Below are positions 16,757 through 25,822 of a stretch of DNA of 44,676 bases, piece by piece. The notes under the pieces were generated by a model. That model made no database searches. It was not told the origin of the DNA and saw nothing but the letters and a program-made list of their open reading frames with translations. A program made the translations under genes and the position numbers. Every line of letters begins with the position of its first letter. Position 1 is the stretch's first letter. This stretch comes from Paracoccaceae bacterium. Lineage in GTDB: Bacteria; Pseudomonadota; Alphaproteobacteria; Rhodobacterales; Rhodobacteraceae. The stretch covers positions 1 through 44,676 of the forward strand of contig CACPPZ010000011.1 in assembly GCA_902635985.1 (NCBI GenBank). Direction: 5' to 3'.

Positions 16757-19537
16757 ATGAGTGAAAAGATTGAATTTATACTTGATGGTGAGACTGTCTA
16801 TGCAGAAAAAGGTCAATCAATTTGGGAAGTTGCGAATGGGCAAGGCCTAACGATACCATATTTGTGCCACAAACCAAAACCAGGATACCGGCCAGACGGA
16901 AATTGTAGGGCGTGTATGGTTGAAATAGAGGGAGAAAGGACACTTGCTGCTTCTTGTATACGAGAGCCACAAGTTGGAATGGTGGTCAATTCTGCGACGC
17001 CGCGCGCTGAAGCTGCTAGGAAAATGGTGGTGGAAATGCTTGTCGCTGATCAGCCTCAAAGAGAAGTAGCACACGACAAATCTAGTCATTTCTGGGATAT
17101 GGCTGAATTAAACGATGTACAAGAAAGTAGATTGCCACGACTAGAGCAGGATCGCATTCCAATTTTGGATGACTCTCATGTGGCAATGTCGGTTAGTCTA
17201 GATGCATGCATTCAATGTGGCTTGTGTGTGCGCGCGTGCCGCGAGGTTCAAGTAAATGATGTTATCGGAATGTCGGGGCGTGGCCATAACTCTTACCCAA
17301 CATTTGATATGGCAGATTCAATGGGTTCTTCGACTTGTGTCGGCTGTGGTGAGTGCGTTCAGGCTTGTCCTACAGGTGCCTTAATGCCGTCGTCAGTGGT
17401 GGGCGAAGGTCAAATAGGTGATAGTAAAGACTACGATAAGGAAGTGAAAAGCGTTTGCCCTTTTTGCGGGGTAGGCTGTCAAGTTTCCTTGAAAATCAAA
17501 GACAATAAAATACGGTTTGTGGAAGGTATCAATGGCCCTGCGAATGAGGGAAGGTTATGTGTTAAAGGTCGATTTGGTTTTGATTACATACATCATGAGC
17601 ATCGGCTTACAAAGCCACTAATAAGAAGGAGTGACGCGCCCAAAAAGGGACTAAACGTTGATCCTAGCAACTGGTCATACTTTTTTCGAGAGGCAACCTG
17701 GGACGAAGCGTTGGATTTTGCCGCAAAAGGTTTAAGAGACTTAAGAGACAACCAAGGAGGGCAGACGGTTGCGGGTTTTGGAAGTGCTAAATGTACCAAT
17801 GAAGAAGCTTATTTGTTTCAAAAGTTCATTCGCCAAGGTTTTGGTCATAATAATGTCGATCATTGCACCAGATTGTGCCACGCATCCTCTGTCGCAGCAT
17901 TGATGGAAAATGTTGGATCGGCTGCAGTCACGGCAACGTTTAATGAGATTGAAAATGCAGATGTCGCGATAGTAATAGGTGCTAATCCGATAGAAAATCA
18001 TCCAGTTGCGGCTACCTATTTCAAGCAGTTTGCAAAGCGGGGTGGAAAATTAATTGTGATGGATCCGCGCGGTCAGGCATTGAAAAGATTTGCAAGTCAC
18101 ATGCTTCAATTTCGTCCTGGAGCGGATGTTTCTATGCTTAATGCAATAATGCATGTCATCGTTGAAGAGGGGCTTTACGATCAGCAATATATAGAAGCGT
18201 ATACAGAAAATTGGGAGGCAGAAAAGGCCCACTTGAAAAACTTCCCTCCTGAAAAAATGAGTGAGATATGCGGTATAGATTCAGGTGTTTTGCGAGATGT
18301 GGCTAGGACATTTGCAGGTGCGCAAGCTGCAATGATTTTTTGGGGGATGGGTGTCTCGCAACATATTCATGGTACGGATAACAGCAGGTGTTTGATATCT
18401 CTATCATTAATGAGTGGACAAATAGGCAGACCAGGAACTGGATTGCATCCACTACGTGGGCAAAATAATGTACAAGGTGCTTCAGATGCAGGGCTGATCC
18501 CAATGTTTCTTCCTGATTATCAGACCGTGACAGATCAGGGCGTTAGAAACTCGTTTACATCGGTTTGGAATTCTGGAGATTTCAGTGCTGAAAAGGGTCT
18601 AACTGTCACAGAAATAATGGATGCAGTCCATGATAATAAGATCAAAGGTATGTATATATTAGGTGAAAATCCTGCTATGTCTGATCCAGATGTTGAGCAT
18701 GCGAGAGATGCTCTTGCAAAGTTAGAACATCTGGTTGTTCAAGATATATTTATAACTGAGACGGCAAATTATGCCGATGTAATTTTACCTGCTGCAGCAT
18801 TTGCTGAGAAGTCTGGAACGGTTACAAATACAAACAGGCAGGTGCAAATGGCTAGGCCTGCCGTCGTGCCGCCTGGACTGGCTAAAGCTGATTGGTGGAT
18901 AGAGGTTGAACTCGCCAAAAGAGTTGGGCTGGATTGGAACTATAAAGACCCATCAGAAGTTTTTAATGAAATGGCGATAAATATGCGGTCGCTTGATAAT
19001 ATTACCTGGGATCGATTGGAAAATGATAGTGCAGTAACCTATCCATCACTTTCAGAAACTGATCCTGGACAGCCTATTGTTTTTGGAGAAGGGTTTCCAA
19101 GACCGGAGGGTCGTGCGAAATTTACGCCGGCATCGATAATTGCGCCAGACGAAACCCCAAATTCAGATTATCCTATGATTTTAACTACAGGAAGGCAATT
19201 GGAGCATTGGCACACTGGTTCTATGACACGAAGGTCAAAAGTACTCGATGCAGTAGAACCTGAAGCCAGTTGCTCAATTCATCCAAAAACTTTGCGGAAA
19301 TTAGGCGTGGCACCAGGCGAGTCTGTAAAGCTTACGACGAAGCGAGGGACTATTGCCTTAATGGCTCGAGCAGATAGAGCGGTATCAGAGGATATGGTGT
19401 TTCTCCCATTTGCATATGTAGAAGCGGCTGCAAACATTTTGACGAATTCGGCAATTGATCCTTATGGTAAGATCCCTGAATATAAATTTTCGGCGGTTAG
19501 AGTAGAAGCAGTCTCGAAATATATTGCCGCCGAGTAG
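16757..19537 (+). CDS. fdsA: Molybdenum-dependent formate dehydrogenase alpha subunit
   Basis: A 926-residue catalytic subunit that oxidises formate to CO2 in the cytoplasm. Domains in order: N-terminal [2Fe-2S] ferredoxin (Cys37, Cys50, Cys53, Cys67), two [4Fe-4S] ferredoxin motifs (CIQCGLCVRAC and CVGCGECVQAC), a proximal cluster motif (CPFCGVGC), then the molybdopterin-binding domains. The molybdenum ligand is cysteine, in DHCTRLCHASS, not selenocysteine. The C-terminal cofactor-binding domain (TTGRQLEHWHTGSMTRRS) is complete. No fdsC/fdhD (sulfur transfer) or fdsD gene follows, so the maturation genes must be elsewhere. Confidence 0.94.
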   Translation: MSEKIEFILDGETVYAEKGQSIWEVANGQGLTIPYLCHKPKPGYRPDGNCRACMVEIEGERTLAASCIREPQVGMVVNSATPRAEAARKMVVEMLVADQPQREVAHDKSSHFWDMAELNDVQESRLPRLEQDRIPILDDSHVAMSVSLDACIQCGLCVRACREVQVNDVIGMSGRGHNSYPTFDMADSMGSSTCVGCGECVQACPTGALMPSSVVGEGQIGDSKDYDKEVKSVCPFCGVGCQVSLKIKDNKIRFVEGINGPANEGRLCVKGRFGFDYIHHEHRLTKPLIRRSDAPKKGLNVDPSNWSYFFREATWDEALDFAAKGLRDLRDNQGGQTVAGFGSAKCTNEEAYLFQKFIRQGFGHNNVDHCTRLCHASSVAALMENVGSAAVTATFNEIENADVAIVIGANPIENHPVAATYFKQFAKRGGKLIVMDPRGQALKRFASHMLQFRPGADVSMLNAIMHVIVEEGLYDQQYIEAYTENWEAEKAHLKNFPPEKMSEICGIDSGVLRDVARTFAGAQAAMIFWGMGVSQHIHGTDNSRCLISLSLMSGQIGRPGTGLHPLRGQNNVQGASDAGLIPMFLPDYQTVTDQGVRNSFTSVWNSGDFSAEKGLTVTEIMDAVHDNKIKGMYILGENPAMSDPDVEHARDALAKLEHLVVQDIFITETANYADVILPAAAFAEKSGTVTNTNRQVQMARPAVVPPGLAKADWWIEVELAKRVGLDWNYKDPSEVFNEMAINMRSLDNITWDRLENDSAVTYPSLSETDPGQPIVFGEGFPRPEGRAKFTPASIIAPDETPNSDYPMILTTGRQLEHWHTGSMTRRSKVLDAVEPEASCSIHPKTLRKLGVAPGESVKLTTKRGTIALMARADRAVSEDMVFLPFAYVEAAANILTNSAIDPYGKIPEYKFSAVRVEAVSKYIAAE

Positions 19538-19926
19538 CCATCATTTAATACTATGAGCCATGCAAATGCAGCTATTGGATCGCTATAATCAAAACGAATG
19601 ACGCCATCAAATATTACGATTAGTGGTTAAGTTGAATTTCTTGACAACTACGTCAAACGACGTAGACTCTGAGATACCTCGCTACCAGCCAGGTTTTTTT
19701 TTCGGCTCCCCCCGTGGAAAACCCAGCGCGCAGCGCGTTTTAAGTAACCTTTAGAACTTTGGCTCGTACAAGAAATAAATTATACATGACTGATTTTAAA
19801 TAGTAAAATTTGTATACTATTGTATTTATTGACTTTTTTGACGCAGCTTTTAAATCAAAGGGAACGTGAATCGTTTTGTTCATAATTTGAACATTAAGGG
19901 CCACAAGCATCAAGGGAGGAAAAGGT
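19538..19926. promoter_or_regulatory. Intergenic region upstream of the ABC transporter
   Basis: 389 bases without a gene. It contains a perfect 7-bp inverted repeat CTACGTC-AAAC-GACGTAG (19648-19665) overlapping a TTGAC (19641-19645). There is also a GC-rich patch with CGCGC repeats near 19722-19740, unusual in this AT-rich sequence. The palindrome could be an operator for the transporter operon or the end of the formate dehydrogenase transcript; no T tract follows it. A GGGAGGA ribosome binding site for the next gene is at 19914-19920. Confidence 0.45.
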
Positions 19927-21273
19927 GTGATTTTAAGAAATATAAAAAACTACTTGATTGGTTCAGTAGCAATCGCTGCTGGAGCTTTATCAATGTTTGC
20001 TACTCCTCAAATTGCGTTTGGAGAAGAGAAGCAATATTTCCCAATAGCAAGTAGTAGGGTTGGACCCTATTCTGCAATGGGCACTGGGTACTATGGGGCC
20101 CAAATTGACTACATGAATTACGTAAACATGAATGGCGGCGTCAACGGGGTAATGTTGACATGGCAAGAATGTGAAACTGAGTATAATGCTGTGAAAACGG
20201 TTGAATGCTACCAAAGACTTCTTGAGAAAGATGGGCAACGAATTGTGGTGTTTGATACTTTAGGAACACCGGGTGCATACGCCGTGATTAATCGAATGGC
20301 GGAGGACAATGTTGTTCTTGCTCAGTATGGCTACGGACGCACCGATGGTGCTGATGGACGAGTATGGCCATGGGTATTTAATGCTGCGAGCCACTACTGG
20401 TCACAAATTGCTGTGAAAATGAAATTTATGGCAGAGCAAGAAGGTGGCATCGACAAAATGAAGGGTAAAAAGATCGTACACCTTCACATCGATTCCGCAT
20501 ATGGTCGCGAGCCATTACCAGCGATGCGTTCAATTGCAAAGGATTGGGGCGTAGAGCTTGTTGAGATTTCAATACCGCCACCCGGTTTGGAACAAAACTC
20601 ACAGTGGCTTCAAATCAGAAAAGAGCAACCGGATTGGGTGACTTTCTGGGGAGCTGGCTCTGGTATGAATTCTACTGCTATGACAAATGCTGCAAGAATT
20701 CGTTTTCCAAGAGATCGCATGATGTATGTTACATTTGGTGCGGCCGAAGAGGATATGTATCCTGCGGGTGATGCAGCGGTCGGAACATACGCGGTTGCAA
20801 ACGCGCTGCCTGGAGCAGATTATCCATTGGTTGCTGCAATCAAAGAGCAAGTATATGGTGCTGGGAAAGGTAACCTTAACGATGAAAGTCGTGTTGGTTC
20901 AGTCTACTGGAACCGTGGTCTAGGCGCTGCTGTAATGTGGATCGAAGCTTTAAAAAATGCTCAAGAAATGCATAACAAAGTTGGAAAAGCTGTAACAGGT
21001 GCTGAATTCAGAGATGGGTACGAAGCCCTGAATATGACCGAAGCTCGTCTTGGCGAAATAGGCGTCAAAGGAATGGTGGCGCCGTTTAGCATTTCATGTG
21101 CTAACCATGAGGGTGCTGGTAAATTTGCTGTGATGCAATGGGATGGTGAAAAGTTTAATCAAGTAACTGGTTGGGAGGCTCCTTTGGATCCTGCTTACAT
21201 CAGGTCACTTGTTGAAGCTTCAGCAGCTAAGTTCGCAGCTGAAAACAACATCACTCCTAAAGTTTGTCCATAA
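19927..21273 (+). CDS. Branched-chain amino acid-type ABC transporter, substrate-binding protein
   Basis: A 448-residue periplasmic binding protein of the LivK/type-I fold. The signal peptide is clear (basic start, hydrophobic SVAIAAGALSMFA, cleavage near IAFGEE). Mature sequence includes GVNGVMLTWQECETEYNAVKTVECYQ and HLHIDSAYGREPLPAM. Cysteines at CETE, VECY, SISCA and the C-terminal KVCP could form disulfides. Ligands of this family include amino acids, amides, urea and aromatic acids; the true one cannot be read from the sequence. The start is GTG 19927 after a strong GGGAGGA. Confidence 0.88.
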   Translation: MILRNIKNYLIGSVAIAAGALSMFATPQIAFGEEKQYFPIASSRVGPYSAMGTGYYGAQIDYMNYVNMNGGVNGVMLTWQECETEYNAVKTVECYQRLLEKDGQRIVVFDTLGTPGAYAVINRMAEDNVVLAQYGYGRTDGADGRVWPWVFNAASHYWSQIAVKMKFMAEQEGGIDKMKGKKIVHLHIDSAYGREPLPAMRSIAKDWGVELVEISIPPPGLEQNSQWLQIRKEQPDWVTFWGAGSGMNSTAMTNAARIRFPRDRMMYVTFGAAEEDMYPAGDAAVGTYAVANALPGADYPLVAAIKEQVYGAGKGNLNDESRVGSVYWNRGLGAAVMWIEALKNAQEMHNKVGKAVTGAEFRDGYEALNMTEARLGEIGVKGMVAPFSISCANHEGAGKFAVMQWDGEKFNQVTGWEAPLDPAYIRSLVEASAAKFAAENNITPKVCP

Positions 21274-21288
21274 GACTTTAAAAGTTAA

Positions 21289-21319
21289 ATTAGACCAGCG
21301 GTTTCATCGCTGGTCTAAT
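21289..21319 (+). other. Intercistronic hairpin after the binding-protein gene
   Basis: A perfect 12-bp stem ATTAGACCAGCG / CGCTGGTCTAAT with a 7-base loop (GTTTCAT) starts 15 bases after the binding-protein stop codon. No T tract follows. Such hairpins stabilise the upstream mRNA or attenuate read-through, giving much more binding protein than membrane and ATPase subunits. Effect on expression is inferred. Confidence 0.75.
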
Positions 21320-21407
21320 CGCAGATGTAAACTGATAAGTGAGCAGAGTTAGTTATTGACCAGTCAATCTACTAAATGGCCTGCTACAAAATACTGAAAG
21401 AGATTGA

Positions 21408-22220
21408 ATGACTGGGAATTCCGATAATATTTTAGAGATAAGTAGTATTGAGGTTATGTATGATAGCGTTATTTCTGCTCTTCATGATGTATCTCTCAAT
21501 GTGCCGAGGGGTAAAATTGTTGCTCTTCTAGGCGGTAATGGTGCCGGTAAAAGCACAACGTTAAAATCAATATCTACGATGTTGGCAGCAGAACGCGGAA
21601 AAGTCACAAAAGGCAGTATTGTGTACGATGGGACTGAGGTAAAAAATCAAAGCCCATACGAAATGGTTGCACTGGGAATGGTGCAGGTATTAGAAGGTCG
21701 GCGATGTTTCGGTCATTTAACTGTGGAAGAAAATATTATAGCTGGAGCTTACTCTCGCAAATTATCAAAGTCACAAATTAAAAATGAGTTGGAGAAGATC
21801 TACGGATACTTCAATCGTTTGCGCGATCGTAGGAAAAGCCAGGCGGGCTTTACATCAGGTGGAGAGCAGCAGATGATAGCTGTTGCGAGAGCCATGATGG
21901 CAAAACCAAAGATGCTTCTGCTAGATGAACCTTCTATGGGTTTAGCACCTCAACTAGTTGCGGAAATTTTCAATATTGTAAAAGAATTGAATGAAAAAGA
22001 AGGGGTCAGTATTTTGCTGGCAGAGCAGAATACCAATGTGGCACTTCGTAACGCTGATTACGGGTATATTATAGAAACAGGACACGTAATGCTTCATGGC
22101 TCAGCTGATAAACTACTTAATGACGAGAAAGTTAAGGAACTCTATCTCGGTATATCGAAGGAAGGACGAAAGAACTTCCGTGACGTATTACGGGAAGAAG
22201 GAACAAAAAAACTAGCTTGA
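21408..22220 (+). CDS. ABC transporter ATP-binding protein, LivF type
   Basis: A 270-residue ATPase subunit. Walker A GGNGAGKST near residue 41, signature-like TSGGEQQMIAVARAMM near residue 148 (SGGEQ in place of LSGGQ), Walker B LLLDEPSMG near residue 169 and the H-loop replaced by LLAEQN, as is typical of LivF. It drives uptake together with the LivG-type ATPase. It is the second gene of the transporter operon, 134 bases after the binding-protein gene and hairpin. Confidence 0.9.
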   Translation: MTGNSDNILEISSIEVMYDSVISALHDVSLNVPRGKIVALLGGNGAGKSTTLKSISTMLAAERGKVTKGSIVYDGTEVKNQSPYEMVALGMVQVLEGRRCFGHLTVEENIIAGAYSRKLSKSQIKNELEKIYGYFNRLRDRRKSQAGFTSGGEQQMIAVARAMMAKPKMLLLDEPSMGLAPQLVAEIFNIVKELNEKEGVSILLAEQNTNVALRNADYGYIIETGHVMLHGSADKLLNDEKVKELYLGISKEGRKNFRDVLREEGTKKLA

Positions 22221-22230
22221 AGCGAAGCGT

Positions 22231-23061
22231 TTGAAGGAAACTCCAATTATTGAACAGGGTACAATGACTATAGATAGAAATTTTCCAATTGGTGAACCAG
22301 TTTTAGAAGTGAAAAACATTTCGCTGCGTTTCGGGGGTGTCAAAGCGATTACTGACAGTTCCTTCTCCGTTCTAAAACACGAAATTAAAGCGATAATTGG
22401 ACCGAATGGTGCCGGTAAAAGCTCGCTTCTAAATTGCATTAACGGCATTTACCAGCCACAAGAAGGATCAATTGCTTTTAAAGGTGAAGTTTTAGAAAAA
22501 ATTACGCCAAACCTGATTGCTCAAAAAGGTATATCGCGTACATTTCAAAATTTGGCGTTATTTAAGAGAATGTCTGTTTTGGATAATATCCTGGTCGGAA
22601 GACGGCTGCATATGAACTCAAATTTCATGCAGGTTGCGTTTCAACTCCCAAAAGCACGAGCCGAAGAAAAAGAAAATCTCGCAAAGTGCGAAGAAATTGT
22701 CGACTTTTTAGAAATAGCGGACATTAAAAATACGCCGGTCGGTAAGCTGCCTTATGGTTTGCAGAAAAAAGTTGAGCTTGGACGAGCTTTAGCAACAGAG
22801 GCCGATTTCTTGATGTTAGACGAGCCCATGGCTGGAATGAACGTTGAAGAAAAAAGAGAGATGTGCAGATTTATCCTCAAAGTGAATGACGAACTCGGCA
22901 CGACGATGGTTTTGATCGAGCACGATATGGGAGTGGTTATGGACATTTCTGATAATGTTGTTGTTTTGGATTATGGAAAGATAATTGCTGATGGGCCTCC
23001 AAACGAAGTGCGGGCTAATCAGGAAGTGATCGACGCGTATTTGGGGGTTTCACATGACTGA
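22231..23061 (+). CDS. ABC transporter ATP-binding protein, LivG type
   Basis: Up to 276 residues. Walker A GPNGAGKSS near residue 56, a LivG-type Q-loop region (GISRTFQNLALF), signature YGLQKKVELGRALA, Walker B FLMLDEPMAGMN, and H-loop LIEHDMGVVMD. The start is TTG 22231 or the in-frame ATG 22264. The peptide between the two resembles the family's N-terminal extension, so the longer form is given. The gene overlaps the LivH-type permease by 8 bases. Confidence 0.9.
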   Translation: MKETPIIEQGTMTIDRNFPIGEPVLEVKNISLRFGGVKAITDSSFSVLKHEIKAIIGPNGAGKSSLLNCINGIYQPQEGSIAFKGEVLEKITPNLIAQKGISRTFQNLALFKRMSVLDNILVGRRLHMNSNFMQVAFQLPKARAEEKENLAKCEEIVDFLEIADIKNTPVGKLPYGLQKKVELGRALATEADFLMLDEPMAGMNVEEKREMCRFILKVNDELGTTMVLIEHDMGVVMDISDNVVVLDYGKIIADGPPNEVRANQEVIDAYLGVSHD

Positions 23062-23956
23062 AGTACTATTTTTCATTGAGGTGGTGGTAGCTGGATTACT
23101 TGCCGGTACTATGTATTCTCTTGTAGCTTTGGGTTTTGTTCTCATTTATAAAGCATCTTCCACATTTAACTTTGCGCAAGGTGCTATGGTTTTTTTCGCC
23201 GTCTTGGCCTTTGTAGGCTTTATGGAGTTAGGATTATCATTTCCTGTGGCCTTCGTGGTGACTGTTCTACTTATGGTGCTTGTTGGCTTGTGTACGGAGA
23301 GGTTGGTGCTCAATCCATTGATGAACCAGAGCGAAGATACGTTACTGATGGCAACAATTGGTTTGGGCTTTGTTCTAGAAGGACTTGCTCAAGCAGCATG
23401 GGGAGTTGAAGTTAGAAGACTTGATCTAGGTATTGGTGATTTCCCAATTGAGTGGATCATCGATGTTTTTGGTCTTTTCGTAAGTGCACTCGATTTGACA
23501 GCGGGCATAGTCGCGGCGGTCCTAATTATTGGTTTAGCATTGTTGTTTAAGTATACAAGGATGGGATTGGGTCTGAGAGCGGTTGCAGACGATCCTGGTG
23601 CTGCGAGCTCAATCGGTATCCCATTGAAAAATATCATGTTGTTAGTTTGGTCAGCCGCGGGTGTTGTTGCTTTGGTGGCGGGAATGATGTGGGGCGCCCG
23701 AGCTGGTGTTCAATTCGCCTTAGTAGATTTGGCACTGAAAGCACTTCCTGTTCTGATCATTGGGGGATTTTCTTCCATCCCTGGAGCAATCGTTGGGGGC
23801 TTGATTATTGGTGCCACTGAGAAGGTTCTTGAAGTTTATTTGGGTCCATTTTTTGGAGGAGCCATTGAAGGTTGGGCGCCATACGTTCTGGCAATCTTTT
23901 TCTTACTGTATCGGCCTGAAGGGTTATTCGGTGAGAAGATAATTAGACGAGTATAA
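23054..23956 (+). CDS. ABC transporter permease, LivH type
   Basis: A 300-residue integral membrane protein with about eight helices. It opens with the LivH signature GLLAGTMYSLVALGFVLIYK, then FNFAQGAMVFFAV. The conserved cytoplasmic coupling segment TRMGLGLRAVADDPGAASSIGI appears near residue 175. It forms the translocation channel with the LivM-type subunit. Confidence 0.92.
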   Translation: MTEVLFFIEVVVAGLLAGTMYSLVALGFVLIYKASSTFNFAQGAMVFFAVLAFVGFMELGLSFPVAFVVTVLLMVLVGLCTERLVLNPLMNQSEDTLLMATIGLGFVLEGLAQAAWGVEVRRLDLGIGDFPIEWIIDVFGLFVSALDLTAGIVAAVLIIGLALLFKYTRMGLGLRAVADDPGAASSIGIPLKNIMLLVWSAAGVVALVAGMMWGARAGVQFALVDLALKALPVLIIGGFSSIPGAIVGGLIIGATEKVLEVYLGPFFGGAIEGWAPYVLAIFFLLYRPEGLFGEKIIRRV

Positions 23957-23959
23957 ATT

Positions 23960-25000
23960 ATGGAGCAAAAAGTGAGTAACAATAATATTATTATGGGATA
24001 CACAAGATCTGATTTAACAAACTTTTTGATCGCTATGATACTCTCGTTTGTTGCAATCCCGCTAGTGGTACAAACGGACTATTGGTATTCTTCTATCCTG
24101 ATACCGTGGCTATGTTTGGCTTTGGCGGCCATCGGGCAGCAGATAGTCATGGGTTACGCCGGGCAATTGGCTTTAGGAGCAGCAGGCTTTATGGCTGCTG
24201 GCGCCTTTGCTTGCTTCAACTTGATCCTTAGGGTGCCAGACATCCCGTTTTTTGTCGCACTCGGATTATCTGGATTGGTGGCAGCCGCTTTTGGTATTCT
24301 ATTTGGATTGCCAAGCCTCAGAGTAAGAGGCATCTATTTAATGGTTGCAACACTTGCCTCTCAATTTTTCATTGTATGGATGATTGATAAATTTGGTTGG
24401 TTTAAAAATTACGATACGTCCGGAATTATTACTGCACAGGACATAGTAATACTTGGTAAGCCATTTACTTCACCTTTAGAGATGTACCTTGTGATACTCG
24501 TCGTTGTGACTGTTTTGACGGTTTTAGCTGTCAATATGGCAAGGGGAAGTACCGGCCGTAATTGGATGGCCGTTCGCGACATGGACATCGCTGCGGAGTC
24601 TATGGGGATATCCTTGCTCAAAACAAAGTTACAGGCGTTTGCTATTTCCGCTTTTTATTGTGGGGTTGCGGGTGCCCTATTTGCATTTACTTATCTTAAA
24701 TCTTTAGAGCCGGTCGCTTTTGATATCAAACTATCATTTAAAATTTTATTTATGGTTATTCTTGGCGGGCTAGGCACAATAAGTGGGGCCTTTATCGGGG
24801 CTGCTTTTATCCTTTTATTCCCCGTATTGCTCAATAGTGTGGGAAATAACGTTTTTCATGGCGCGATTGACGCAACGATTATATCATCGATAGAACAAGT
24901 CGTGTTTGGGGCATTGATTATAATATTTATGATATATGAGCCTTTGGGTATGGCTAAACTTTGGGGAAATATAAAGCAAAGATTTTCAAAAAATAAATAA
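23960..25000 (+). CDS. ABC transporter permease, LivM type
   Basis: A 346-residue multi-helix membrane protein. Signatures include IGQQIVMGYAGQLALGAAGFMAAGAF near residue 55, FGLPSLRVRGIYLMVATLASQF near 118, and the coupling helix RNWMAVRDMDIAAESMGI near 198. It starts 3 bases after the LivH-type gene and ends the transporter operon. No acyl-CoA ligase or other accessory gene follows. Confidence 0.91.
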   Translation: MEQKVSNNNIIMGYTRSDLTNFLIAMILSFVAIPLVVQTDYWYSSILIPWLCLALAAIGQQIVMGYAGQLALGAAGFMAAGAFACFNLILRVPDIPFFVALGLSGLVAAAFGILFGLPSLRVRGIYLMVATLASQFFIVWMIDKFGWFKNYDTSGIITAQDIVILGKPFTSPLEMYLVILVVVTVLTVLAVNMARGSTGRNWMAVRDMDIAAESMGISLLKTKLQAFAISAFYCGVAGALFAFTYLKSLEPVAFDIKLSFKILFMVILGGLGTISGAFIGAAFILLFPVLLNSVGNNVFHGAIDATIISSIEQVVFGALIIIFMIYEPLGMAKLWGNIKQRFSKNK

Positions 25001-25214
25001 GTCTTATTCTTAAAGCTTAATATTATCTCGATAAAAGAAATTTAAATTACAGGTTGCAAATAAAATTGGTGCGGTATCCTGCCGCATCTAACTTATTTAG
25101 TGATCCTTAGAGACACTACATGCGTAATTAGATTAGCAAGTCTCTCTCGCAAATTCCATGTGGGAGACCCAAGCAATTTATGAAATATACGATTAATTAG
25201 GAAGGTTGTTTAAC

Positions 25215-25649
25215 ATGGATATGCTTTTAAAACGTATTTCAATGAAGATACCAGAGTTTTGTATGAGCCATTGGCTATTTCGTATTCCATTAGCCATTAT
25301 TTTCATTCAACAGGGATTGTCTAAATTTCCGGTTACTGCAGAAGATGCAGAAGCCTACGAACTGCCCTACCTCGTATGGTGGTTCGTATCTTATGGCGAA
25401 CTTGGCGCCGGCATAGGCTTATTAGTTGGAGGCTTGTTTGCTGCAAAACTAGCGTCAGTACAAAAATTGGTACCAGAGCTTGGGGATATGATAACTAGAT
25501 TTTCTGGTATTACGATATGCTCAATAACCACTGGTGTGATTTGGATCAGTCAACCTGAGAGTCTCATGGATGTTATATTGTACGATAACCTACATGTATT
25601 TTTGTGGGTAGGTGGTCTGTTTTTCGCACTCAGAGGAAATAGGACATAA
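25215..25649 (+). CDS. DoxX-like membrane protein
   Basis: About 144 residues with three to four hydrophobic helices. The region FRIPLAIIFIQQGLSKFP near the N-terminus and the Gly-rich GELGAGIGLLVGGLFAAK resemble the DoxX family, whose members are linked to quinone or thiosulfate metabolism in some organisms. ATG 25215 is chosen because an AAGG lies 9 bases upstream; a TTG at 25206 is also in frame. It seems to form an operon with the two membrane proteins downstream. Confidence 0.55.
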   Translation: MDMLLKRISMKIPEFCMSHWLFRIPLAIIFIQQGLSKFPVTAEDAEAYELPYLVWWFVSYGELGAGIGLLVGGLFAAKLASVQKLVPELGDMITRFSGITICSITTGVIWISQPESLMDVILYDNLHVFLWVGGLFFALRGNRT

Positions 25650-25661
25650 GTTTAGCAATAG

Positions 25662-25817
25662 ATGGACGATCAGATGAAAAACGGTGATAAAGAAAAAGTT
25701 GAAACAGCTACTGAGATTTATTCAAAAATTAAGATGAAAATGATGATTGGTATTACTGCTTCTTTCTTTGCCTTGATGGTATTGGCATTTTTGAGCCTTT
25801 TCCTAAAGGGAGTATAA
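25662..25817 (+). CDS. Small single-pass membrane protein (51 residues)
   Basis: An open frame from ATG 25662 (alternative ATG 25674) to TAA 25815-25817. It encodes a charged N-terminal half (MKNGDKEKVETATEIYSKIK) and one strong transmembrane helix (MMIGITASFFALMVLAFLSL) ending in a short basic tail. It lies 12 bases after the DoxX-like gene and 5 bases before the next membrane protein gene, which supports a real cistron. Family unknown. Confidence 0.6.
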   Translation: MDDQMKNGDKEKVETATEIYSKIKMKMMIGITASFFALMVLAFLSLFLKGV

Positions 25818-25822
25818 TTTAA

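Noticed and set aside
17186-17890. Possible selenocysteine (in-frame TGA) in formate dehydrogenase
   Set aside because: The metal-ligand position is a cysteine codon (DHCTRLCHASS) and the frame has no internal TGA.
25000-25214. Hairpins near TGCGG/CCGCA and GTCTC/GAGAC as a terminator for the importer operon
   Set aside because: Stems are only 5 bp, and no T tract follows either.
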